A stretch of DNA of 64,000 nucleotides from CAWHJB01 sp963698715 (GTDB lineage: Bacteria; Chloroflexota; Anaerolineae; Anaerolineales; UBA4823): the NCBI GenBank assembly GCA_963698715.1, contig CAVORW010000001.1, forward strand, positions 62,001 through 126,000. The letters run 5' to 3'. Below are positions 43,893 through 52,271 of the stretch, piece by piece (positions within the stretch are counted from its first letter, which is position 1; every line of letters begins with the position of its first letter). The translations under genes were made by a program, and so were the position numbers. The notes beneath the pieces are model-generated. The model worked only from the letters and a program-made list of their open reading frames with translations, made no database searches and was not told the DNA's origin.

Positions 43893-44123
43893 ATGGCTGA
43901 GAAAAGCTGGCAGGTTATTAAAGTGCGCTATTGTCATCATGCGGATCAGGAAGTCAATTTGGAAGCAGAAGTGATCTACCCGGCTGAAATCCTGCCCGAT
44001 CAACACCCTCGGGTCAATGCCCATCGCTGTTCACATGCGTTTGCCTGCAACCTGGATGGCAGAGCCAGCTGTGTGTGGGCTGGCACCAACCCATCGTTCG
44101 ATCCGTTTATTGAGGTTCTGTAA
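43893..44123 (+). CDS. small Cys/His-rich protein, function unknown
   Basis: A 76-residue soluble protein with a strong AGGAGG 6 nt before the ATG. It has CHH at residues 13-15 and a cluster AHRCSHAFACNLDGRASC (residues 43-60), then WAGTNPSFDPF. The Cys/His spacing suggests a metal site, but there is no CxxC knuckle. I recall similar small proteins in Anaerolineae but no described function. It is a single-gene unit with its own promoter region and a strong terminator. Confidence 0.72.
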   Translation: MAEKSWQVIKVRYCHHADQEVNLEAEVIYPAEILPDQHPRVNAHRCSHAFACNLDGRASCVWAGTNPSFDPFIEVL

Positions 44124-44181
44124 GCATTCAGTTACCAAGGGCGATTGCATTTCGCTGGGAATCGCTTTGTCAAGCTAGATG

Positions 44182-44220
44182 TGGTGCTGTTTGGCGAGCA
44201 CACCTCGCCAAACAGCACCA
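44182..44220 (+). terminator. terminator between the small protein gene and kbl
   Basis: A perfect 17-bp stem (TGGTGCTGTTTGGCGAG and complement) with loop CACAC, followed on the plus strand by TCTCTTTTCTT. It serves the plus-strand small gene and, being only 12 nt past the opposing stop at 44233, may work on both strands. Confidence 0.75.
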
Positions 44221-44232
44221 TCTCTTTTCTTA

Positions 44233-45417
44233 TCAGGCAACTACACCCAATTTGCGCCCGACAGTGTGGAAAGCCTGCAGCCCCTGATTGAGATCGTCTT
44301 TTTCATGCGAAGCAGAGATCATCACCCGGATACGGGCCTTGCCGCGCGGCACTGTTGGGAAACCGATCGACATGGCAAAGACCGCTTGGTCAAACAATTC
44401 CCGGCTAAATTGCTGTGCAACAGGAGCCTCGCCTAACATCACCGGCGTGATGGGTGTCACCGAGTTGCCAATATCAAACCCCAGATTACGCATCTCATGC
44501 TTGAAGTATTCGGTATTGGACCAAAGTTTATCGACCAGTTCGGTAGATTCTTCCAGCAGGTCCACAGCCGCCAGGCAGGCGGCAGTATCTGGAACAGTCA
44601 TTGCAGACGAGAACAGGAAAGGCCGGCCGCGTTGGTGCAGCCATTCGACCACCAGGGGATTTCCGGCTACCACGCCTCCGACTACTCCGAAAGCTTTTGA
44701 AAGCGTTCCAATCTCAACATCCACTTTTCCATGCAGGTGAAAGTGATCGACAATGCCACGGCCGCCGCGGCCCAGAACGCCTTCTCCATGGGCATCGTCG
44801 ACCATTAGAATGGTTTCGTATTTTTTGCTGACTTCGTAGATTTTATCCAGCGGGGCGATATCTCCATCCATGCTGAAAACGCCGTCCGTCACAACCAGAG
44901 CGTGTGGGAAGCTGCCGCGGTGCTCGATCAGGGCCCGTTCAAGGTCTTCTGGGTCGTTGTGGTTATAGCGAATGATCCGGGCTCCTGACAGTCGGCAGCC
45001 ATCGATGATCGAAGCATGGTTTAATTCATCTGAAAAAATACAGTCATCTTTGCCCATTAATGCCGGGATGGTCGCCAGGTTGGCATTGAATCCGGACTGA
45101 AATGTAATCGCCGATTCGACGCCTTTGAAGGCTGCCAGGCGTTTTTCCAGTTGAAGGTGCAAATCCATTGTGCCGGCGATAGTGCGAACGGCTGCCGGCC
45201 CAACGCCATACTTTTCGACTGCCAGCCGAGCCGCGGCCACCAGGCGGGGATGGTTGGCGAGCCCAAGGTAGTTGTTGGAACAAAAATTAAGCGTTTTTTT
45301 TCCATCCACAACCAGCCAGGCGCCCTGGGCGGAGCTCAAAGTCCGGATTGTATTGTAAAGCCCAGCAGTTTTTAAATTTAGTAGTTCTTCCTGGATCCAA
45401 AAAAGGGTTTCTGTCAT
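44233..45417 (-). CDS. kbl: glycine C-acetyltransferase / 8-amino-7-oxononanoate synthase family
   Basis: A 394-residue PLP enzyme of the alpha-oxoamine synthase family. The PLP lysine lies in GTLSKAFGVVGGVVAG; other family motifs are NFCSNNYLGLANHP, TFQSGFNANLATIPA, SDELNHASIIDGCRLS and MVDDAHGEGVLG. The N-terminus and length fit Kbl (2-amino-3-oxobutyrate CoA ligase) slightly better than BioF. Kbl cleaves 2-amino-3-oxobutyrate to glycine and acetyl-CoA with a threonine dehydrogenase; neither Tdh nor biotin genes are present here. It lies 43 nt after the TyrA-like gene. Confidence 0.85.
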   Translation of the reverse strand: MTETLFWIQEELLNLKTAGLYNTIRTLSSAQGAWLVVDGKKTLNFCSNNYLGLANHPRLVAAARLAVEKYGVGPAAVRTIAGTMDLHLQLEKRLAAFKGVESAITFQSGFNANLATIPALMGKDDCIFSDELNHASIIDGCRLSGARIIRYNHNDPEDLERALIEHRGSFPHALVVTDGVFSMDGDIAPLDKIYEVSKKYETILMVDDAHGEGVLGRGGRGIVDHFHLHGKVDVEIGTLSKAFGVVGGVVAGNPLVVEWLHQRGRPFLFSSAMTVPDTAACLAAVDLLEESTELVDKLWSNTEYFKHEMRNLGFDIGNSVTPITPVMLGEAPVAQQFSRELFDQAVFAMSIGFPTVPRGKARIRVMISASHEKDDLNQGLQAFHTVGRKLGVVA

Positions 45418-45460
45418 ATTGAGCCTCGGGAATTGTAAAGGTGAATGAAATGGGTCAATT

Positions 45461-46456
45461 CTATTTTTTGGGTTTTGTTTTCCGTCCGCTTAAACCGAGT
45501 AAGCGTCCAAACACGTCGGTTGATTTAGGCAGCTCCGTGGTGGTCATCGCATCCGGCCCGGTCCATTCGGCAGCCTGGCGCTGCCTCCACCAGCGCTCGC
45601 GGCCGGTCCGGGCGCGTTCCAGGCGCCCCTCAAGAGCATCAGCATCTTCAATGTCAATATCCGCCCGAATCGATTGTAATGCGGCAATCGTGCCATCCAG
45701 CACTCTCAGCATGTTCTCCCGGTTGTGCAGAACCGAAACTCGCAGGGTGTGGGCGTCATCCAAATGCACAATCGGACCGGTGGCTTCGGCGTAAGCCCGT
45801 CCGGCAATTTTCCGTCCTTCCCGCCATCCAGGCTGGTCAATGGTGGCGTTGAGCAAGGCGCTCGCCATTAGCTGAGGTAGGATGTGGGTGGCGGCCATCA
45901 GGCTGTCGATTTCAATGGGATCGATAAAGAGGGGTGTCGCCCCGAGAATGCGAGTTAGATCGGCTGCCATTTTGACCGCTTCTGAACTGGCCCGGTGAGG
46001 CGTGACAATGGCCATAACCCCGCCTCGGAACAGGTCAGCTCGAGCGGCTGAAACGCCAGAATCAGTCCCATGCAAATAAGATGGATTCAGGACAGGGGTC
46101 AGACCGATGTAATGACGGTTGCTGGGGAGCAGCTCGTTCGCCCAGCTGGTTACTGCTTCCTTAACCGGGCCGGTATCCATAACGATCCCATTATTTTTGA
46201 GATTCATGGCGATTACGGCCATTGTTTCTCGGATTTGGTCCATTGGCACAGACATAACCACCAGATCGGAATCTCTCACAGCGGTCGGGAGGTTATTCAC
46301 TACCCGGTCCAGAGCGCCCATTCGTTCAGCCTGGCGAGCGATATTGATCTCCCGGTCATAACCAATCCGGCGAATGAGATCGTCTTTACTTTTTAGGGCC
46401 AGACCGATTGAAGCGCCGATTTGCCCCAGTCCGATTATTGCAATCTGGATTGTCAT
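45461..46456 (-). CDS. prephenate/arogenate dehydrogenase-like protein lacking the HPxxG motif
   Basis: A 331-residue TyrA-type dehydrogenase: Rossmann motif IQIAIIGLGQIGASIGLAL, DLVVMSVPMDQI and MDTGPVKEAV (usually D-x-G-S-x-K). The next conserved block, normally HPMAG or HPMFG with a catalytic histidine, reads IGLTPVLNPSYLHG, so the histidine is absent. The helical C-terminal half is present (ATHILPQLMASALLNA). The Pro/Lys-rich tail after residue 290 is extra. It may oxidise another substrate. It lies 8 nt after the HD gene in the S2P-HD-TyrA-Kbl run. Confidence 0.78.
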   Translation of the reverse strand: MTIQIAIIGLGQIGASIGLALKSKDDLIRRIGYDREINIARQAERMGALDRVVNNLPTAVRDSDLVVMSVPMDQIRETMAVIAMNLKNNGIVMDTGPVKEAVTSWANELLPSNRHYIGLTPVLNPSYLHGTDSGVSAARADLFRGGVMAIVTPHRASSEAVKMAADLTRILGATPLFIDPIEIDSLMAATHILPQLMASALLNATIDQPGWREGRKIAGRAYAEATGPIVHLDDAHTLRVSVLHNRENMLRVLDGTIAALQSIRADIDIEDADALEGRLERARTGRERWWRQRQAAEWTGPDAMTTTELPKSTDVFGRLLGLSGRKTKPKK

Positions 46457-46464
46457 TGAAATCC

Positions 46465-46983
46465 TCAGCTTTCGTCATCAGCTAACTGTAATTGGATTAA
46501 TAATTGATCCCCAAAACTCCGACTGGAAACCGGCCGAGTATCCTGGTGGCGTCGGATGAGCAGGATGGTGGTAGGATTGGCGCCAGCCTGGGCGGCAAGC
46601 TCTGCCCCCCAGGCCGGATGCTGTTCCGCCACGGCAAAGGCTCGCTTCCAGCCCCGCGCTTCAGCCCTGCCCCAACGGCTGGCCTGTCGTGGTAAAAAAG
46701 CTTTCACCACCACAATGAGCATTCTTTCCCAAATCCGCAATGGGTAAAGGTATTTGCCCACATCATGGAGAAGTGCCGCACTAAGCAAGTCCGGGTGAGA
46801 ATTGCCCTCCTTCTGCAATTTTTGCATAACCTGGATGCTGTGAGCCTGGTCGGATGCATTCATTCGCAAGAACAGGTCCATCAGTGCCGGATCCAAGATT
46901 GCCCGTACCCGATCTAAGTCGACTGACGATGGACTGGCTTTCAGTGCCTGGAAAAACTGCCTGGCACGGTAGCTTAAGCCCAT
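46465..46983 (-). CDS. HD-domain phosphohydrolase
   Basis: A 172-residue HD-domain protein. The metal ligands are visible as AHSIQVMQKL (first His), LLSAALLHDVGKYLYP (HD) and later AEQHPAWGAELA and RRHQDTRP. HD proteins hydrolyse phosphate bonds in nucleotides or nucleotide second messengers. Substrate unknown. It sits 3 nt after the S2P protease gene, so the two are co-transcribed. Confidence 0.85.
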   Translation of the reverse strand: MGLSYRARQFFQALKASPSSVDLDRVRAILDPALMDLFLRMNASDQAHSIQVMQKLQKEGNSHPDLLSAALLHDVGKYLYPLRIWERMLIVVVKAFLPRQASRWGRAEARGWKRAFAVAEQHPAWGAELAAQAGANPTTILLIRRHQDTRPVSSRSFGDQLLIQLQLADDES

Positions 46984-46986
46984 GAT

Positions 46987-47631
46987 TTATCCCACCAGTA
47001 AGAAAAAAATTGACCGCATGGCCGGCCAAAGAACAGCGCCCAGAATATCCAACCCGAGGTAAGGGCCAACAAATACCAGCGCGATCAGGATCATCGGTCC
47101 ATACGGGCGAATAGCCTGAAACGCCCGGGCAAAAGATCGCGGCAAAAAGAAATCCAGGATTTTCTCGCCATCCAGGGGAGCAAGGGGCAGCATATTAAAC
47201 AGGAACAGAATTAAATTTATCAGCACAAACTGAACCAGAAATTGGTCCAGGGTCGGAATGATGTTTGTGCCAGTTTGAAAACCTGCCTCAACCGAGACCA
47301 TCCCCAGGCGAAAAGGAATAGCCCCCAGGACCGCCATCACCAGGTTAGAAATTGGTCCGGCCAGAGAAACCAGCATCATGGCCGAAGATGAGCGCCGCTC
47401 CAGCGCGTACGGATTGACCTGCACCGGTTTTGCCCAACCGAACCCTTGCCATAGGATCAGCAGAGAACCAATCACATCCAGGTGGGCCAGCGGATTTAAT
47501 GTCAGTCGTCCAGTTAAGCGTGGGGTATCGTCTCCGAAATAAGTCGCCGTGACGGCGTGGGCTAATTCGTGGATTGGCAGCGGGATCAATAGAATGATCA
47601 GGCGAGAAATCAGGGTTGCAGCATCAGGCAT
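46987..47631 (-). CDS. site-2 protease family (intramembrane metalloprotease)
   Basis: A 214-residue multispanning membrane protein. The HExxH zinc motif is PIHELAHAVTATYFGDD at about residue 24, and the second motif is NMLPLAPLDGEKIL near residue 140, in the order of short S2P/M50 proteases. It has about five membrane segments, including SLAGPISNLVMAVLGAI. No PDZ domain is present. An extended -10 promoter lies at 47654-47662. It begins the S2P-HD-TyrA-Kbl run. Confidence 0.88.
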   Translation of the reverse strand: MPDAATLISRLIILLIPLPIHELAHAVTATYFGDDTPRLTGRLTLNPLAHLDVIGSLLILWQGFGWAKPVQVNPYALERRSSSAMMLVSLAGPISNLVMAVLGAIPFRLGMVSVEAGFQTGTNIIPTLDQFLVQFVLINLILFLFNMLPLAPLDGEKILDFFLPRSFARAFQAIRPYGPMILIALVFVGPYLGLDILGAVLWPAMRSIFFLLVG

Positions 47632-47653
47632 ACAAGTTTGTCTCCATGGGGCG

Positions 47654-47662
47654 ATTATACCA
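47654..47662 (-). promoter_or_regulatory. extended -10 promoter of the S2P operon
   Basis: On the minus strand TGGTATAAT gives a TG-extended -10 box without a recognisable -35. Transcription would start near 47647, leaving a leader of about 16 nt that contains GGAG. Confidence 0.5.
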
Positions 47663-47795
47663 TCAGGACGATTTGTCGCTGGCTGGCCGCGGGCCTAAAA
47701 AGGTTCTTTGGACAACACCGGGGTGGGGAGGATCCAGGGTGCCTTTGCAACCTGATTCCCCAACGAACCCAATAAAAAGTTGATGGATCTGAGCG

Positions 47796-47804
47796 TGATA
47801 TAAT
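47796..47804 (+). promoter_or_regulatory. extended -10 promoter at the DUF951 start, suggesting a leaderless mRNA
   Basis: TGATATAAT (47796-47804) is a TG-extended -10. The start codon ATG is at 47811, only 6 nt after the box, so the transcript would begin at or within a few bases of the A of ATG. No Shine-Dalgarno sequence is possible. Confidence 0.55.
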
Positions 47805-47810
47805 GCCTCC

Positions 47811-48020
47811 ATGCTTCCTGAGTTGAATTTAAACGATATCGTACGCCTGCGCAAACCCCATCCATGCGGCGGATATGAGTGGAAAATTGTTCGCCTGGGG
47901 GCCGATATCGGCCTGGAGTGTGCGACCTGTGGCAGGAGAGTCCTGCTGCCGCGCCGTATCCTGGCTCGCCGCCTAAAAAGCATCGTTTCAAGTTTAGAGA
48001 ATGGACCTGGCCATGAGTGA
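47811..48020 (+). CDS. DUF951 family protein
   Basis: A 69-residue protein with the DUF951 pattern: NDIVRLRKPHPCGGYEWKIV and GADIGLECATCGRRVLLPRR, containing four cysteines in a CGG/CxxC arrangement that may hold zinc. It is conserved in Firmicutes and Chloroflexota, often near ribosome or replication genes; its function is unknown. It overlaps the start of the glycosyltransferase gene by 20 nt (8 nt if the ATG at 48013 is used). Probably leaderless (see promoter). Confidence 0.85.
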   Translation: MLPELNLNDIVRLRKPHPCGGYEWKIVRLGADIGLECATCGRRVLLPRRILARRLKSIVSSLENGPGHE

Positions 48021-49101
48021 CGTCCCTCGGATTCTTTTCTTGTTTTCCGATACGGGCGGCGGACACCGCAGCGCAGCCGAAGCGATCATTGAAGCGATTC
48101 AACTTCAATATGGAAACCGGATATCCACCGAAATGGTGGATATTATCAAGCACCATGGCCCCCCAATCCTCAACCGGCTGCCTGACCTGTATCCCCAGAT
48201 GGTGCGAGTCCCTCAGGCCTGGGGCTTGGGCTATCGGCTCAGTAATGGCCACCGACGTGCCCGCTTGATCACTGCCAGCGCCTGGCCCTATTTGCGGCGG
48301 TCAATCCGCGCTTTTATCGCACAGCATCCCAGCGAGCTGATCGTTTCAGTGCACCCGCTGGCTGCTGCCCCGGTCTTGCGCGCCCTGGGCAGAGAGCGCC
48401 CGCCTTTTATAACGATTGTTACCGATCTGGTGACAACCCATGCGCTCTGGTATCATCGCCGGACTGATCTTTGCATCGTGCCGACTGAGGCAGCCTTCTT
48501 GCGCGGTTTGCAGCATGGGATGAAGCCGGAACAGATTAGAACTATCGGCCTGCCTGTGGCCGATCGGTTCTGCCATCCTGCCAGCAGCCAAAAAGAACTG
48601 CGGAACAAGTATGGCTGGCCTTTAGATCGCCGGATGATTCTGCTTGTTGGGGGTGGAGATGGGATGGGGCCGCTGGAGAAAACTGCCCAGGCGATTGCCA
48701 GGGCGCAGCTGCCTGTATCCCTGGCTATCGTGACCGGACGCAATCGAAGCCTAAAAGAAAGGCTGGAATCTCAAAACTGGCCTTTGCCGGTTTTCGTGTA
48801 TGGATTTGTCAAAGAGATGCCCGATTTCATGCGGGCTACGGATATTCTGGTTACAAAGGCGGGGCCAGGAACGATCAGCGAAGCACTGATCGCTGGATTG
48901 CCGATGGTTTTATACAGCCGGCTGCCAGGCCAGGAAGATGGCAACGTGACTTTTATCGCTTCGGAGGGGGCGGGTGTGTGGGCGCCGCATCCCGAAGAGA
49001 TCGTGGCTGCATTAAAACCTGGATCGACTTTCCCGGGCAATACGCGCGGGCAGCCCAGGCTTGCCAGCGGTTGGCACGCCCGCAGGCGGCGCGCGAAATA
49101 G
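48001..49101 (+). CDS. glycosyltransferase, MGDG synthase/diacylglycerol glucosyltransferase-like, 3' end frameshifted
   Basis: A GT-B enzyme of the MGDG-synthase/MurG type that adds sugars to a lipid at the membrane. The acceptor half has FLFSDTGGGHRSAAEAI; the donor half has LVGGGDGMGPLE and VTKAGPGTISEALIAGLPMV. The present frame ends at 49101 with a foreign tail (KPGSTFPGNTRGQPRL). One missing base between 49014 and 49019 restores a frame that reads WIDFPGQYARAAQACQR, then ARPQAAREIAELLAEW, and stops at 49145, just before the next ATG at 49149. Start may be 48001 or 48013. Confidence 0.85.
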   Translation: MDLAMSDVPRILFLFSDTGGGHRSAAEAIIEAIQLQYGNRISTEMVDIIKHHGPPILNRLPDLYPQMVRVPQAWGLGYRLSNGHRRARLITASAWPYLRRSIRAFIAQHPSELIVSVHPLAAAPVLRALGRERPPFITIVTDLVTTHALWYHRRTDLCIVPTEAAFLRGLQHGMKPEQIRTIGLPVADRFCHPASSQKELRNKYGWPLDRRMILLVGGGDGMGPLEKTAQAIARAQLPVSLAIVTGRNRSLKERLESQNWPLPVFVYGFVKEMPDFMRATDILVTKAGPGTISEALIAGLPMVLYSRLPGQEDGNVTFIASEGAGVWAPHPEEIVAALKPGSTFPGNTRGQPRLASGWHARRRRAK

Positions 49102-49148
49102 CAGAACTGCTGGCTGAATGGGTAGGTGTGCCTGCCGAGGCATAAACC

Positions 49149-50240
49149 ATGGTTCATAAATGCTCGTTCAATCTTGGCCCCGGTTTTGCCATAACAAGCC
49201 TGATGCTGTTTCTGGGTGTTCTGGCTGCCGTTCTGTCTGCCTGCAATCTCCCCCAGGTTGGGAATTCCCCCCCTCAAACTGAAAATCTCACTCAGGTTTA
49301 CCAGACAGTTGAAGCCAGATTAACTGCAGCGGTAACCCAGACATCAGCTACTGCAACCAGCCCGGCGGCTACCGAAAGCGGTGCAGCGGAACAAACTGCT
49401 ACCCTACAGCCAGTTCTTCCCTCAGCCACTAATCAGCAGGATGCCACCCCCGTTCCGGGGAGCTGTGATCAGGCGTCTCCCGGCAATCCGATTGATGTGA
49501 CCATACCAGATGATACCCAGGTGCAGCCCGGGGAGGCCTTTACCAAGATCTGGCGCCTGAAAAATTCAGGCACTTGCAGCTGGCAGCCTGATTATCAAGT
49601 GTTCTTGTTTTCTGGAGAAGCGATGGGAGCGCCTGCAGGATTCGCCCTGGGGCAGCGGGTTGATCCGGGCCAGAGTGTAGATATTACAGTTGATTTAATT
49701 GCTCCCAAGCAGGCGGGAGTCTATCAGGGAAATTGGAAACTTCGCAACCGGTCAGGGACGGCCTTTGGCATCGGCCCGAGTGGCAGTTCTTCATTCTGGG
49801 TCCGGATTGTCGTAGCAGCACTGCCAACCCCAACCCCAACACCCGCTACAACCACGCCAACTGCAACTGCCACCCCGACCGAGGCAATCCAGATCACCGG
49901 GCTGGTGACGCTGATGCCGGGGGAAACGTTGGATCTGGATAGCAATGGGATAAATCCGGACTCCGGGGAGGACCTACTCTACGAGAGCACCCCAAGCGGC
50001 AGCCACCAGCTGGCTCCCATTGTGGGAATAACTCTGCTGCTATATGGCCCAGAACAGCCTACTCTGGCGCAGTGCCAGTCCCAGAGCCTGCGCTTCGAAC
50101 CGCTGCAGGTGGATAAATACATCGGTCAATATTTTTGCTACCGGACTGACTTTGGACTGCCCGGACGGGCCCAGATAGAATTTCTGGATCCCGACACCTA
50201 TTCTTTGCGGTTGCGAACCCTGACCTGGCTGCTGCCCTGA
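49149..50240 (+). CDS. lipoprotein with NBR1-type Ig-like domain
   Basis: A 363-residue secreted lipoprotein. The lipobox is LSAC at about residue 32, followed by a Thr/Ser/Ala-rich linker. Residues 125-220 form an Ig-like domain of the NBR1 central type: EAFTKIWRLKNSGTCSWQPDY and GVYQGNWKLRNRSG. A second Thr/Pro linker (PTPTPTPATTTPT) leads to a C-terminal domain of about 110 residues (ITGLVTLMPGETLDLDS) that I do not recognise. Such lipoproteins are common in Anaerolineae; function unknown. It lies between the lipid glycosyltransferase and rsmI. Confidence 0.85.
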   Translation: MVHKCSFNLGPGFAITSLMLFLGVLAAVLSACNLPQVGNSPPQTENLTQVYQTVEARLTAAVTQTSATATSPAATESGAAEQTATLQPVLPSATNQQDATPVPGSCDQASPGNPIDVTIPDDTQVQPGEAFTKIWRLKNSGTCSWQPDYQVFLFSGEAMGAPAGFALGQRVDPGQSVDITVDLIAPKQAGVYQGNWKLRNRSGTAFGIGPSGSSSFWVRIVVAALPTPTPTPATTTPTATATPTEAIQITGLVTLMPGETLDLDSNGINPDSGEDLLYESTPSGSHQLAPIVGITLLLYGPEQPTLAQCQSQSLRFEPLQVDKYIGQYFCYRTDFGLPGRAQIEFLDPDTYSLRLRTLTWLLP

Positions 50241-50245
50241 CCGAT

Positions 50246-51073
50246 ATGGGAACCCTATATTTGATTGCGACACCAATCGGCAACCTGGAAGATATTACTT
50301 TCCGGGCAGTCCGGCTGTTAGGACAGGTGGGCTTGATCGCAGCGGAGGATACGCGCCACACCCGCAAACTGCTTCAGCATTTAAAAATACAAACCCAAGT
50401 TACCAGCTATTACGAGCATAATAAACTGGTGAAGCAAACCGAGATTTTGCAAGCTCTGCGAGAAGGCGATGTGGCGCTGGTTTCGGATGCAGGCACGCCG
50501 GCAATAAATGACCCCGGTTATGAGCTGGTGCGGGCAGCCCTGGCTGCCGGCCATGCTGTCAGCCCAATCCCTGGACCGAATGCTGCAGTTGCTGCTTTGG
50601 CCGCATCCGGCCTGCCCACCGATTCATTCCTATATCTTGGTTATTTACCGCGCAAAACTGGCGACCGCCGCAAGGTCCTGGCAGAAGTTGCCGACCTCCC
50701 GTATACCCTGATTTTTTTAGAAACTCCGCACCGCTTGCTGGCCGCACTGATCGATCTGCGAGAGGTGTTAGGGGACCGGGATGCCGCAGTAGGCCGCGAG
50801 CTAACCAAACTGTATGAAGAAATTTTACGAGGCAGCCTGAGTGAGGCGATCGAGCATTTTAGCGAGCATAATCCGCGCGGAGAATTTACCCTGGTCATCG
50901 CAGGCAGCCCCGCCAGCCCAGCAGCCTGGGATGAACAACGCGTGCGGGAAGCCATACGCCAGGCGCTGTCTGACAGTGAATCGCCTGCGCGCCTGGCCTC
51001 CCGCCTGGCAACGGCGTCCGGCTGGCCTCGCCGCAAAATCTACCGCATGATATTAGAGCATGAGAATCGATAA
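50246..51073 (+). CDS. rsmI: 16S rRNA (cytidine-1402-2'-O)-methyltransferase RsmI
   Basis: A 275-residue SAM-dependent methyltransferase of the tetrapyrrole-methylase fold. The family signatures are LYLIATPIGNLEDITFRA, AAEDTRHTRKLLQHL, VALVSDAGTPAINDPGYELV and PIPGPNAAVAALAASGL. It methylates the ribose of C1402 in the decoding centre of 16S rRNA. The gene starts 5 nt after the lipoprotein gene with no clear ribosome binding site. The C-terminal RsmI HTH-like region (WPRRKIYRMIL) is complete. Confidence 0.95.
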   Translation: MGTLYLIATPIGNLEDITFRAVRLLGQVGLIAAEDTRHTRKLLQHLKIQTQVTSYYEHNKLVKQTEILQALREGDVALVSDAGTPAINDPGYELVRAALAAGHAVSPIPGPNAAVAALAASGLPTDSFLYLGYLPRKTGDRRKVLAEVADLPYTLIFLETPHRLLAALIDLREVLGDRDAAVGRELTKLYEEILRGSLSEAIEHFSEHNPRGEFTLVIAGSPASPAAWDEQRVREAIRQALSDSESPARLASRLATASGWPRRKIYRMILEHENR

Positions 51074-51181
51074 ACTTAATTTTCACATTAGGCGGGTGTC
51101 GAGGAAAAAAATCTAACCACCTCAACAACCCTTATAAGAACCCTGTTGGTTTATTTATTAGAAGATCTGGAGTAAGCCGGT

Positions 51182-52240
51182 ATGGACCTGGATGATCTAG
51201 CTGCTTTTGAAAAAATAGATCCGAGCGGGCTGTTAGCCATGATTGACAGCTTCCCGGACCAGCTCTATCAGTCACTGGAATGGTGCCGCAAACAACCTAT
51301 ACCCGCCGGGCCTGCTATTGATCAGGTTCTTATGACCGGGTCAGGCAGTCCGGTGCTGGCGGGTGAGCTGCTGGCGGCCTGGGCCCAGAGCAAGTGTCTA
51401 AAACCGCTGCTGGTTCATCGGGATTACGATCTGCCGGCCTGGGCCGTTGGTCCAGGGGTGTTGGTGCTGGTCTGTGCCCATTCCGGGGAGGAAGAAGTAG
51501 CGCTTTCCACATTTATGCAGGCGGTTGAAAGGAAATGTCGCTGCCTGGTGTTGACAGCCGGTGGCAGGCTTGCAGACCTGGCACGGCAGGCCGGCGCTCC
51601 GCTTTGGCTCTACCATTCTCCAGGTCCCGTTATGGCCGGGATGGGCTGGTTTTTTGGCCTGCTCATGGCTGCTTTGGTCAGGCTGGATGTGCTGGAAGAT
51701 CCTGGAAATGAATTGGATCGGGCAATCGCAGACCTACGCCGCCAGCAAGAGCAGATCAAGGCCGGTGTTCCTGTTGTCAATAACCCGGCCAAGCGCCTGG
51801 CTGGCCAACTTTATGGTCGCTGTGTGGCAGTTCTGGGATCCGGTTGGTTGGCACCAGCGGCCTGCCATTGGAAACATCAGTTGAATCGGATGGCTAAGGT
51901 TTGGGCGCATTGTGAGTCTCTGCCCGAAGCCGACGAACACACCCTACAAGCTAATCTAAATCCAGAAGATTCGCTCAAGCGCCTGATGGTGATCTTTTTG
52001 CGGTCCAGGTTGGATCAGCCGCGCAACCAGCTGCGCTTAGAGCTGACCCGTCAGAGCTTGATGCTGGAAGGGATCGGCACTGATTTTTATCTGGCTCCCG
52101 GTGAGTCGGCTCTCGGCCAGCTGTGGGCAGCCTTGCACTTTGGGGACTACCTGGCGTATTACCTGGCTATGGCATATGGCAGCGATCCGGCTGCTCTTCC
52201 AGCACTCGAATCGCTAAATCAAATGTTAGCGGGGGTTTGA
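51182..52240 (+). CDS. SIS-domain protein related to bifunctional phosphoglucose/phosphomannose isomerase, active site degenerate
   Basis: A 352-residue protein with two SIS domains: VLMTGSGSPVLAGELLA (usually GMGGSAIGGDL) and VAVLGSGWLAPAACHWKHQLNRMAK. The C-terminal YGSDPAALPALESL resembles the PGI/PMI family end. However, the catalytic Glu after the second SIS strand (usually K-x-Q-x-N-E) reads LNRM, and the HNE motif is EHT. An N-terminal SGEEEVAL replaces SGNTEET. It is probably not a functional isomerase, though sugar-phosphate binding is possible. It follows rsmI by 108 nt. Confidence 0.75.
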   Translation: MDLDDLAAFEKIDPSGLLAMIDSFPDQLYQSLEWCRKQPIPAGPAIDQVLMTGSGSPVLAGELLAAWAQSKCLKPLLVHRDYDLPAWAVGPGVLVLVCAHSGEEEVALSTFMQAVERKCRCLVLTAGGRLADLARQAGAPLWLYHSPGPVMAGMGWFFGLLMAALVRLDVLEDPGNELDRAIADLRRQQEQIKAGVPVVNNPAKRLAGQLYGRCVAVLGSGWLAPAACHWKHQLNRMAKVWAHCESLPEADEHTLQANLNPEDSLKRLMVIFLRSRLDQPRNQLRLELTRQSLMLEGIGTDFYLAPGESALGQLWAALHFGDYLAYYLAMAYGSDPAALPALESLNQMLAGV

Positions 52241-52271
52241 GGCAGATTTCCTGTTTCAGAATCATACCAAC

